From Calycina herbarum (Eukaryota; Ascomycota; Leotiomycetes; Helotiales; Pezizellaceae), in the NCBI GenBank assembly GCA_001414485.1, contig LLEY01000167.1, forward strand, positions 1 through 64,000: 64,000 nt of DNA, read 5' to 3'. The position numbers and the translations under genes were made by a program. Each line of letters opens with the position of its first letter. The stretch's first letter is position 1. Positions 1 through 9,821 of the stretch are shown piece after piece. The notes under the pieces were generated by a model. It saw only the letters and a program-made list of their open reading frames with translations, made no database searches and was not told the DNA's origin.

Positions 1-199
1 TTAAGCGAATCGCTAAGTAAAATCATATAGCGTCTGAAACTTAGAATTCTAAATATATATATAGTAATTGAATCAAAGTTTTAATTTTAAAACTTTTGAT
101 TAATAGTTCGTAGAGATATTAAAATGTCAAAATCGCGATTTTAGGTGTGTTTTCAGTTGGCCGGTTCGCTTGTTTGGCCGGTTCGCTATACATACACGT
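1..199 (+). mobile_element. pogo/Fot1-like transposon remnant, right end
   Basis: The stretch ends in a tandemly duplicated motif (ggccggttcgct, twice, 159-187) followed by atacatacacgt and a TA dinucleotide at 200-201. This is the layout of the terminal inverted repeat of the better preserved pogo-like copy at 36517-38677, which also has atcgcg, a duplicated block, then acgt and TA. Only the right end is in the window. The sequence is AT-rich with no open frame. Confidence 0.55.
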
Positions 200-201
200 T
201 A

Positions 202-912
202 TATTTAATATTATAATAATAGAAAGCAATATCCAAGGAGGGTTCTAAGGGGCTAGGCTTCTTCTATTCGACTTAGAAAGTGTGATTTCTATACTTGATC
301 TTAAGCTAAAGACGCTAATGCCTCTAAACTCCCCCCTGTGTTCCGCTTAGCCTTGGGTTTCATAAACACTAAATAACCCTACTAAAGTCTTATCATAGAC
401 TATCTTTATTAAAACTCGAATTTCCCGCTACTAAAGTAGCTCTCTAACCCCTATTTACAAGGCTATTAACTAGTTTACAAAGGGTACATCGAAAGTAATA
501 TACCAGCTAGTACTATTAAAAGCTAAGAACCAGAGACTTTAATAAGCAAATAAAGTACTAAGTAAGCGCTATAAAGCTAAAAAAACACGTCTATAACAAG
601 GAGGATTACTTAGTCAACAGGAAGCGTAGGACCTACAAGATAATAGAGACGTTAGTAAGCAGGTAATATAAGAAATAAAGAGAAGTAGTAGTCAGAAGCT
701 AAGGGAAGAATCACATATACGACGCTATAGCAACTGCGGAGAGACTAGGCATAATACACACACCTATAATATTATAGAAGTATCTAAGGAAGAGATTTCT
801 AAATAGTTTTAATTAATTAGAGGCGTTATGGTGGAATTATTACAATTTTAATCGCGAGTGTAGAAAATTTTGGCCGGTTCGCTTGTTTGGCCGGTTCGCT
901 ATACATGCACGT
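202..912 (+). mobile_element. Decayed pogo/Fot1-like element with transposase C-terminus
   Basis: A second copy of the same right end (872-912, TA at 913-914) closes a stretch that still encodes, with many stops, the C-terminal part of a pogo-type transposase. At about 706-765 the frame gives a zinc-knuckle-like string (CX2CX4HX4C) in which the first and last cysteines now read Tyr (TAT). Tyr from Cys is a G-to-A change, as RIP would cause. The left part of the element is missing, apparently replaced by the copy ending at 199. It codes for nothing functional now. Confidence 0.6.
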
Positions 913-952
913 TATAGGAAGGTGATCTTATCTATGAAAAGAAAACCCCCGT

Positions 953-1299
953 GTTATTTGTAGATAGGTTACCTACCAGTAGCCACAAATAAAATTACAT
1001 GACTATTGATAGGTTACCTACTCATAGAGGTATCTGCGTCCTATTCCCAGATAACCCACGAACAACATTACCACGAGAAAAGGAGAGCTATTCACAGGTT
1101 ACCTACCTAGGGATAGCAGGTTCTACGTATTCCCAGGTAGCCAGTAAACAACACTCCTTTTCTCGTGGAATAAGCTATTCGTGGTTACCCGGGAATAGGT
1201 AGGTGCTACTTACAGGCTACCTGGGAATAGCGTGAAAGTCTATTCTTGTGTTACCACAATAAATTGAATCCTCTATTGGTAGGTGATCTACAAATAGTT
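953..1299. mobile_element. Fold-back (MITE-like) element
   Basis: The two halves are diverged inverted copies of each other. The left edge reads tatttgtagat and the right edge atctacaaata; the centre has perfect 15-base arms (ccacgagaaaaggag near 1072 and its complement near 1155). Repeated variants of tattcccaggta and ggttacctac occur on both arms. No transposase is present, so it is probably non-autonomous. It abuts the transposon remnant to its left. Confidence 0.55.
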
Positions 1300-1497
1300 C
1301 ATATTTTACAAAAACCGCGATGAAAGTTTAGTAAACCAGATGCTTCGAAAGAAGGACACTTCGTAAGTCTAGATATCCTTCAGTTATTAGTTTCTAGTTT
1401 TACAGTCATTTGGAGTATTGTACATTTGGAATGAGAAGAGAAAGGGTATCGAGTTTTTAGAACTTTTCCCTGTTTATACAGGTGACACCCTCGGGCT

Positions 1498-2871
1498 TTA
1501 GGCCTTCTGCTTAGCAAAATGCGCAGTAGCAGAATCAACCACATTCTGCAATAACATAGCCACAGTCATTGGTCCAACTCCGCCAGGCACAGGAGTGATA
1601 TACGAAGCAACCTCAACAGCCGATTCATAGTCCACATCCCCAGTAAGTCTCCAACCAGACTTCTTAGTCTCATCTGCTATTGAGTTAGTGCCCACATCAA
1701 TCACCACCGCCCCGGGCTTTATCCATTCCCCCTTGACGAAATTTGGCACTCCGATGGCTGCAACTAGCACGTCTGCCAATTTGATGATATTCTCAATCCC
1801 GACGGTATGCGAATGGCATACTGTGACTGTGGCGTGTGCATCTTTGAGGAGATAGCTGACGGGACTTCCGACGATGTTACTTCTTCCAAGGACTACGGCG
1901 TGTTTTCCCTTGAGGTCGATACCGGTTTCTTGGAGAAGTGCCATTACACCTTTTGGTGTGCAGGGTATGAAGATGGGTTTTCCGCCGCGCTTTGCGAGTT
2001 CCCCGATGTTGTTTGTGCCAAAACCATCGACGTCTTTTTCGTCTGCGACTGCGGAGGTGATGTTATACTCGGAAATGGCGTGGGGGAGAGGTAATTGGAC
2101 GAGGATTCCGTGCACTGCTGGATCTTTATTGAGACGGTTTAGGGTCTCGAGGAGTTCGGTTTCGGTGACTTGTTGGGGGAAGGGGAGGAGTTCGCAGTCG
2201 ATGTTGGCCTGGGAGTTATTAGTTTTCAGTTGAGTGATGTATGGTTGAGTCATATTTACTTCTCGAGCAGCTTTTAATTTCATGCGAACGTAGGTAGCTG
2301 TGATTTGTCAATTCAAAGGATTTTGCAGTTCTTCATCAAGAACAACCTACTTGAATCGGATCTTTCACCAACTAAAAGTACAAATATTAGCATTCATCTA
2401 TATTTGGAAGTAAACAGTGCGGGGTGTACCTTGGATGATCTTGAGGCAAGGCTTGTAACTCGGGTTGGTCTTTTGAGTTTCTTCAATCTCAGCACGCAGT
2501 CTCTCGCGGATGGCCTTTGCCGTGGCAGTCCCATCAATTTTGATAGCCGTCATCTTGGTGGTTGTGCGGGGAAGTTGTCTTTTCGCTTTTGGTGGTGGTG
2601 TTGGACGAGAAAAAGTTGTCGAGGTGGGGGTGAAAGAACCCCGCAGGGCTGTCGAGGCTGCAGATTCCACCTCAGACGAGGCTGAAGCGGTCTTACTCCG
2701 GGTAGAGGGCAAGGGGACAGCGAAGCTAGAATTTGCCCTTGAAGTCCCCTCCACCCGCGACCAATTGGTATGTGCTCTAGTCGATGAAGCTATTGATGAA
2801 GCTATTGATGAAGAGCGAGACAATGACTCGAAAGGATGAAGATGACTACACCATCGCACTCGTATGGGCAT
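1498..2871 (-). CDS. Methylenetetrahydrofolate dehydrogenase/cyclohydrolase (bifunctional, FolD-type)
   Basis: Interconverts 5,10-methylene-, methenyl- and 10-formyl-tetrahydrofolate for one-carbon metabolism. Four exons on the minus strand can be joined in phase: 2871-2430 (or from the internal Met at 2553), 2371-2351, 2297-2260 and 2208-1498. From 2553 the product is 297 residues, the normal length of a stand-alone dehydrogenase/cyclohydrolase. Visible motifs are the N-terminal KIDGTATA, the TYVRMK segment that carries the catalytic Lys in this family, VHGILVQLPLP, DVDGF, the NAD(P)-binding GRSNIVGSP and the C-terminal PVPGGVGPMT. Starting at 2871 adds a 106-residue Ser/Arg-rich, acid-poor extension that could be a mitochondrial presequence; the start choice is open. 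There is no formyl-THF synthetase domain, so this is not the trifunctional enzyme. The third intron (51 bp) is in frame and stop-free, so a naive translation reads through it. Confidence 0.88.
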
Positions 2872-3352
2872 AATCGCGCGTTGGTGCGGAGAGGGTACTG
2901 TAGTACTGTACAGTAGTCAAACAAGCGCCGCAGTCTCGAGTGTAAGAGTCACACAAGAATGAGTCTTTATATCGGAAGGAGTGGAAGCAGTCGATTAAGT
3001 TGCATTAATTGAGAGAGTGGCTGACTCCTGTGAGTCAATTCCCATTTTACCAAAGGACCAAAGGAAATTAGGGGTTCTGGCTGTTGTAGTGTCGTTCTTC
3101 TGACTCTTCCGAGCTCAGCATCAGCTAACTGCCCCTAATTCCACCCTAATTCAGCCCCCGTATCATACTTTAGCGGGCATTACCAAAGCCGCCCCCAGCT
3201 GATTGGCTGTGTCTCCCACGACCAAATATTTCGATTTTGCCCCGCGAACTTTCTTAGCACCAGAGCAGAGCAGAGCCGCCTTGCGAAAATAAGTACAACT
3301 ACCCCCGCATCCCCCATCCTGAGATTCTACTTACCACAACAGAATCGCAAAC
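2872..3352. promoter_or_regulatory. Divergent promoter region between the folate enzyme and eIF3i
   Basis: About 480 bases separate the two divergently read start codons. An inverted CCAAT motif (attgg) lies near 3204 and CT-rich stretches precede the plus-strand start. No single factor site is identified. Confidence 0.4.
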
Positions 3353-4604
3353 ATGAGACCCATCTTACTCCAAGGACACGTGAGTTGCTGCTCTCTCTCT
3401 CTCTCTCTCTCAACTAGTTTCTTTGATCATTTCTAACGTGCATCATCATAGGAACGTGCCCTCACACAAATCAAGTGCGCAGTCCTCCTCCCACCGCCGG
3501 CGCATAATATCTGTACTGACCTCCTCGTAGATATAATAGAGATGGCGATCTCATCTTTTCAACCGCCAAGGATCAGCACATCTGCGGTTGGTACGCACAC
3601 AACGGAGAGCGATTAGGAACATACCATGGCCACCAGGGAGCTTTGTGGACCGTCGATGTCGACCCAACCAGCACACTCATCGCCAGTGGCGCTGCAGATA
3701 ACACTGTTCGACTATGGGATATCAAGAGTGGAAAGTGCTTAAACGTCTGGGATTTCGATACCGCCGTCAAGAGAGTCGAGTTCAGTGAGGATGGATCACA
3801 ACTGTTGGCCGTCACCGAAAAGCGTATGGGTTTCTTGGGTACAATCGTCGTTCTGGATGTCAACCTTGATCCTGAGGGAGAGCAAACCACCGAGAAGCGA
3901 ATGACCATCACCTGCGAAGATGCCAAGGCTACTGTTGCTGGATGGAGTTATATGTCAAAATATATTATCGCCGGTCACGAAGATGGAACGGTCTCGCAGT
4001 ACGATGCCAAGGTAGGACTGTTCATGAAGGAATTATAAGGTCTAGTTATGCTGATCAAATTACCAGAGTGGAGAGCAACTCGACAACACTCAGGTCCACG
4101 AAGTCGATATGTTAATCACAGATCTTCAATGGTCCCCAGACCGAACATATTTCATCACCGCCTCAAAAGACAAGACTGCAAAGGTAACACCAAAATTATC
4201 ATGCTCAAAATAACCCCTACTAACAAACCCCAAAGCTCATCACCGCAAAAGACTTGGAAGTCCTAAAGACATACCCCGCCGACACTCCACTAAACAGCGC
4301 CTCCATCACCCCCAAGAAAGACTTCGTCATTCTCGGAGGTGGACAAGCAGCAATGGACGTCACCACAACCTCAACTCGGCAAGGTAAATTCGAAGCCCGC
4401 TTCTACCACAAGATTTTCGAGGATGAGATTGGCAGAGTCAGAGGCCATTTCGGTCCTTTGAACACAGTTGCCGTCGACCCACAAGGAAAGGGATACGCTA
4501 GTGGTGGTGAGGATGGATATGTCCGTGTACATCAATTCGACAAGGGATATTTCGACTTCTCATACGAGGTTGAGAGACAGGCACGGGCGGCGTTGCAACA
4601 GTAA
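3353..4604 (+). CDS. TIF34: Eukaryotic translation initiation factor 3 subunit i (WD40)
   Basis: Subunit i of the eIF3 complex, which loads mRNA and Met-tRNAi on the 40S ribosome. Five exons join in phase (3353-3379, 3452-3474, 3531-4011, 4067-4183, 4236-4604) to a 338-residue protein, the usual length. It starts [19 protein letters not shown], as eIF3i proteins do, and shows WD repeats with the GH...WD spacing (for example [42 protein letters not shown]) and the conserved end [17 protein letters not shown]. All introns have GT/AG ends, and the last has a consensus tactaac branch site. Intron 1 carries a (CT) repeat. It is divergent from the folate gene upstream. Confidence 0.95.
3391..3410. 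repeat. (CT)10 microsatellite in eIF3i intron 1
   Basis: Ten uninterrupted CT units inside the first intron, just after the donor site. Confidence 0.9.
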
Positions 4605-5006
4605 TTTTCTGTGTCTATATTCATCGGAGGAGGGGGTGAATGAGGGTGCATTTTTGTGGGCGTTTTACGGATAATCTTTTCGTGGAAAAAACAAGGCTTG
4701 TAGATTTTTGCTAGAGATGAAAATCCATTCTTTTGAACATTTCCCCTTCGTTTTTCCAAACCTTTTCATTCTGGTTTCCTTACGTCTTGGGAGGCCGAAG
4801 TCGGTCTATTTATTGCCATTCTCTACACTCCAAACCCATGAACGAAGCTCCAAGCGACCCCCGATTTTCTCTCGACTCACATCACTTTTCCCTCCCACTC
4901 ACTTGAACAGAGCGACTTACAGCCGCCTCCAAATCATCAACAGCTGAACTCACTCTTCTTTCTTTCTCCCCCCAGCCACCCACTCTCCACATCACGTACC
5001 TACTCC
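4605..5006. other. Intergenic, convergent gene ends
   Basis: Lies between the 3' ends of eIF3i and the NmrA-like gene. It is pyrimidine-rich from 4840 on. I see no further gene or repeat. Confidence 0.5.
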
Positions 5007-6124
5007 TTAAAGTCTCCCCTCAACAACCCACCTAACAATCTCTTCCAAATCCTCCCCCTCCAACCCAAGCAACTCATTCCCAAGTACCTCATCCCTCTCA
5101 AAATCACTCCCATACCCCTCCCCCAGAAAGTTAACATGTAACAACAGCGCTGCCCCCGCAAAATCACCTTTTGCCAATTTCTCCTTGCCTTCCTTCTCTG
5201 CTTGCGCCAATGAGGCGTGGGTGATGGTCCATGGCTCACTTTTTCCTTTGGCCTTTGTTGCGGACTCGATCGCGGCGAGGATTTGAGACTGGGAAGCGGT
5301 GAAAGAGTGGATGTAGATGTACTTGTTTTGGGTGATGGATGGATGGTGGATGACTGACAGGATTGCACGGGTGATTTGGGGGATGGTGCTGTGGGAGAAG
5401 GGTTTCTCGGATGCGGGGGGGTGGTAGAGTGTTGCTGTGTGGGTGGGGAGGGAGATGCCGTAGAGGGAGTTTTTGAGGCCCTTTTGGGGGTTAGTTTCTC
5501 ATCTCTCTGTCATCTCGCTGCTTTCTCTTTTTCCATCACGGGAAAGGAAAAGGGGAGGAACTGACCCATTCGAAAAACGTTCCCGTTGCGATACCCGTCC
5601 AACTCAACCCTTTCCCCTCGTGTTTCTTGAGATAATCAATTACTTCCTTCTTCACACCCCCAGTATTTCCCCATAACTCAGCTACCTTGGGGTTCAAGGT
5701 GTTTGTCCCGAATTCAGAGGGGATGAAACATTGCACTCCTAGCTTAAGAGCAAGATCTATGAATAGAAATTGGGAGGTCCAGGTGTGGTGGTTTAGGGTG
5801 CAGATTATTGCGTCTTGGGAGCTGAATGCTGGGGTGAGTGTTTCCTTGTTGTCGTAGGTTGATTTGTAGACTTGGATTCCGGGGGGGAAGACGGTTGTGG
5901 AAGAGGGACGAGTGAGGACTGAGATGTTGAATTTTTGGGAGGCGATGAGGGTTTGTAGGACGGAGGAGCCGAGGTTGCCGCTTGCCTGTTGTTGGATGGT
6001 GTTTAGTTTTTGGCTTGCTTTGGTTTTGGGATGTCAAAGGAGGGAATTGGAGAGGAGAGATTTGGAAGAGGAGGTGAGGATGGCTTACCCCTATGAGAAG
6101 GACATTTTTGATTTCTTGGGACAT
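5007..6124 (-). CDS. NmrA-like / isoflavone-reductase-like NAD(P)-binding protein
   Basis: Three minus-strand exons (6124-6089, 5985-5566, 5480-5007) join in phase 0 to 309 residues, typical of the NmrA-like atypical short-chain dehydrogenase family. The N-terminal Rossmann motif NVLLIGASGNLGSS is created by the first splice. TRPSS follows strand 2, and CFIPSEFGTNT is the characteristic SEFG motif of the isoflavone reductase/NmrA group. Family members act as NAD(P)-dependent reductases or redox-sensing regulators, and the substrate cannot be told from sequence. The introns of 103 and 85 bp have GT/AG ends. It is divergent from the MDR enzyme at 7073. Confidence 0.85.
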
Positions 6125-7072
6125 TTTGATTGGTATGTAGGAGAAAGAGTATAGATGCTGAGTTCTTGGTTTGAGAAGAGATTGGAAATTGCAGTAGATT
6201 TGCTCTTCATATTGGGGACCGTTGTTATTCCTTATATAGACTCAGTTGAGATCTATTTTGATTTTCTTGAAGTCAAATCCTGTTATTATCTGTTTATGAA
6301 TAGCTTCAATTTCTGACATTTTTCTGCTATTGTCAGAATTTTTTCAAAGTCAGAAATTTGGTGTGTTTCTGACACTTTTCTGACATTTATTCTGACATTT
6401 TCTTCCTGGCATCTTAGAAAAGTAGTTTAACACTGTACTAAAAAGGTACGATGAGGGGTCTAGTATAATTCAGTTTTTGTGATCCAATATTTTGGGGGCC
6501 AAAAAGAGAGTTATAAGTAAACTATCGAAATGCGAGTAAGCCACTAAATATTTGGCTAGTAAGCCATCAAACTTGGAGTAAGCTAGCCATCATTTGGTCC
6601 CCAAATAGAGCGAGTAAGCAATCAACAATCGAAAAATGAGGGAATTGTTTCCATATAGATAAAATATATTCTCATGGGTTTACGTAGAACGATGACTGAG
6701 AATCTTACTGTACTTGTACTTAACGAGAAGTTGCTTTGAAATCACTTCATATATGGGTAACATGATCTTGGACCCCCAACGATAAGGTGTTCCTCTTCTT
6801 CAAAGTCAATTGGTTTTGACAAGTATCATTTTTTAATCAGGCAACCCTTCAATATTGTGTTGGTAAGCGATTTGCATTTTACGTAGTTACCCCGCTGTCG
6901 TCATCAATTTAACCCCACCATTCACGTCAACACTCTTTCCGCTCAACCCGCGCGCGATTGCCTCAAAACGCATAGTAACTCTCTTCTTTGATAAAGAGTA
7001 GCAATTCCTCAATTGCAAACTCAAACGCTTCCAATTTCTCCAAATCACCATCCATCCAAAGACCCTAGCATC
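6125..7072. other. Intergenic region with short dispersed repeats
   Basis: Shared 5' region of two divergent genes. Between about 6314 and 6404 the motif tctgac(a/t) occurs several times with short spacers. Between 6530 and 6625 agtaagc recurs four times, flanked by ggggccaaa- and tttggtcccc-type sequence in opposite orientation. No open frame looks real. Confidence 0.45.
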
Positions 7073-8225
7073 ATGGCCGGAACCATGCGCGCAGTCGGTT
7101 CGTCCCTTCCCCATTCCTACAAACCAAAATATATAAACCAAAAATGCTAACCCCCTCCCAGGAATCAAAGATTCCAAAGGTCCAGCCTCATCCCTCTTTA
7201 TCGACTCCATACCCAAACCCACCGCCGGCTCAGGAGAAGCCCTCGTAAAAATCAAGGCCTTTGGTCTGAACCGCATGGACCTGATGCAACGACAAGGACA
7301 CTATCCCGTTCCAGCCGGCGCACCCACAACTCTCGGTGTTGAATTCAGCGGCACAATTGAGAATCTTGGTCCCATAAAAGAAGGATTTGAGGATGCAAGA
7401 GAAGATTTCAAGGTGGGTGATGAGGTTTTTGGATTGGCGTATGGAGGGGCTTATGCGGAATACATTGCTGTCAGTACGCACATGCTTTTGCATAAGCTGG
7501 GACATTTGAGTTGGGTTGAGGCTGCTGGTATTCCTGAGGTGAGTTTATTTTTCCTCCAAGGAAAAGGAATAAGGAGAAATGTTGACAAAATATAGACATG
7601 GATCACAGCAACCCAAGCTCTTCACCTAGTCGGCGAATTTAAACCAGGCAACTCCGTGCTTTGGCATGCTGGAGCATCCGCAGTCTCAATCTCCGGAATC
7701 CAGCTTTCCTTACTCTCTGGTGCCTCGAAAGTTTTCGTGACAGCCGGATCCCAAGAGAAAATTGATTTCTGCGTCAACACCCTTGGAGCAACAGCGGGAT
7801 TCAACTACAAAACTCAAAACTGGTCTGAAGAGATCATGAAAGCCACTGATGGCAAAGGAGTAGATGTCATTATCGATTTCGTCGGTCCCTCTTATTTCCA
7901 AGGTAATCTCGATACTGCGGCTGTTGATGGACATGTTGTGAATTTGGGGTTCTTAAGCGGAACGAAGTTGCCTGCTGGTGTGGATATTACGAAGCTCATA
8001 ACGAGGCGGGTGAGGTTTGAGGGAAGTAGTTTGAGGAGTAGGGATTTGACGTATCAGGGACGGTTGAGGGATAAGTTGGAGGAGTATTTGGATGGGTTTG
8101 AGAGTGGGAAGTTGAAGATTTTTGTGGATAAGGTGTTTAAGTGGGAGGATGTTGTGCAGGCTCATGAGTATATGGAGGCTGATAATAGTATGGGGAAGAT
8201 TATTTGTACTATTGGGGAGGTGTAA
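7073..8225 (+). CDS. MDR-superfamily zinc-independent quinone oxidoreductase-like enzyme
   Basis: Three exons (7073-7097, 7162-7538, 7596-8225) give 343 residues in phase. The order is that of NAD(P)H:quinone oxidoreductase/PIG3-like medium-chain dehydrogenases: GroES-like N-terminus with FGLNRMDLMQRQGHYP and GVEFSGTI, VGDEVFGL, then a Rossmann domain with VLWHAGASAVSISGIQL and the DVIIDFVG strand. The Cys/His ligands of zinc alcohol dehydrogenases are not evident. It probably catalyses NADPH-dependent reduction of quinones or reactive carbonyls in the cytosol. The last third uses GT-rich codons unlike the first two thirds (for example gggtttgagagtggg), which is curious but does not disturb the frame. 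Confidence 0.88.
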
Positions 8226-8824
8226 ATGGTTTCATGAGATGAGAAAAGCACAAATGTCTTATTAATTTTACAAGGTTGTTGACGGACGGGATAAGTTCAT
8301 TGAGTCGGTTTGTTCTTTTGTAATTTGGGTAAAGTACATACATATCCAACATTTGATCATTTGGTAGTGTGCAACCTTTCAATTAATTACTTTTATTTCT
8401 CGGAGGCTGGTCCGAGGCCCGAGGCACCGGTCCGAGTCTCCTGATAATATTTTATATATCTGATATAAGTTGCACTTAAAAATGCTCTCCGTCTTCTATT
8501 TGATGGTAGATTGTTTCTTTCTTTAGCGTTCAATTTATAGTATCAAAATATTTCTTACTCTCATCTTCAAAGTTCTTCATTTTCCTTTCAAGCATAACCA
8601 GAACTGTCCAAGTAAACATTCGGTACTGGCTCAGATGTAGCAGCTCCGTAGAATTATTATCCCTAAAATGCGAAATGGAGAATAAAAAAATAAATAAAAT
8701 TCTTTCAGATCTTTCAAGTAGATGAGGCCTTTCACTCCTGAGGCCTCATTTTGCACAAGAAAACACGGCAATATACTATGGGATTTGATGAGTGTTTCAA
8801 TTTCTTGTTGACCGGCTTCAAATT
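8226..8824. other. Intergenic, convergent gene ends
   Basis: AT-rich apart from a small GC patch with repeated ggtccgag near 8407-8437. Nothing else recognised. Confidence 0.5.
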
Positions 8825-9655
8825 TTAGTCTGACACGGACCCCCTTCGGTCCAACGTCTCTGTCGACATTCCTTCGCGATGTGCTCTCATCTTCTCCAAA
8901 TCTTCATTGTCGTTATATGCCCGTTCATCATTGGTATATACCCGGTCATTGTCGCGCCCTCTTGAGCCCAACCCCGAAAAACGATGGAGCAGCGAACTCA
9001 AAACCAGCCCCGCAATAACGGACCATGGCAGCGACGTCTTCAGAGAAAGAAGGAATTCCTCTGATATGGCGGCCACCGATATACCACCTAGCAGCGCCAG
9101 CCCTATTATATGATCCTGATATTTATCATCTCGATGGAAATGTCGAAATGCTGTTATTGCGAATGCGAAACTGATGCATGCGATGAGAACGAGGGGGGGT
9201 GGAGGGTCGTCAACGATTCGTGTGCATGTTCTCTGTCATTAATCTGTTAGCCAGAGTTTGGATTGCAAGTGCGATGCGATCTCACTAACCAGCATGTTCT
9301 CCAAGTTTTTGTTTTTCACAATTCTTTCTTCGTTTTTTGGTTCCGAGCTCTGCATCCAACTCATTATCGCTCGACTGAAACGTCCCGTTGCTATCATTTC
9401 CTCGTGGCGCAGCCAGTATTTTTTCCGCAGAAAGCTAGACTTCCCATTCGAAGTACATTCCGGCAGTGGGCAGAAGCGCTGTATGATAATAGCGCTTCCG
9501 GCTGCTACGGACAATGAAATTCCATTGCCCTTCTTGCTCGAAATTCTACACTTGGGTCTGTGGCTATCTATTCGCTCGAGGTTTTTCGTCTTGTTTGCGA
9601 GTATCAAGGAGGTTGGAGAGCCTGGAGGATTGGGGGTTTGTGTTCGATCACACAT
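8825..9655 (-). CDS. Hypothetical small multi-pass membrane protein
   Basis: Two exons (9655-9290, 9232-8825) separated by a 57-bp GT/AG intron join in phase to 257 residues. The first exon is hydrophilic and basic. The second begins with a proline run (DDPPPPLVLIACISF) leading into three hydrophobic segments (VLIACISFAFAITAF, IIGLALLGGISVAAI, SVIAGLVLSSLL) and ends in an acidic/basic polar tail. I do not recognise the family. An overlapping plus-strand frame exists, but the phase-conserving intron and the clear membrane segments favour this strand. It is divergent from the Est1-type gene, 166 bp apart. Confidence 0.5.
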
Positions 9656-9821
9656 TGTCAACTCGATGGGCTCAGTGAGAGGACTTCGTAAATCGCCGTG
9701 GGATCGGTCTTAGACTTTGAGATAAATGAAACTTTTGATGGGCTTGTATTGCGAGGAGTTGAAAACAAGTAATTGTCAAGCTGGATGTGTGTTTGGGTCT
9801 GCTTGAGGCTCCAAAGCCACG

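Noticed and set aside
1..912. Possible single intact transposon between the two ggccggttcgct motifs
   Set aside because: The two motifs are in the same orientation, so they are two right ends, not a left-right pair.
999..1202. Frame of 67 codons inside the fold-back element
   Set aside because: It only reflects the repeated tattcccaggta motifs of the element.
9258..9713. Plus-strand frame of 151 codons over the minus-strand membrane-protein gene
   Set aside because: It is antisense to an exon that joins by a phase-true 57-bp intron to clear membrane segments; its own sequence shows no motif.
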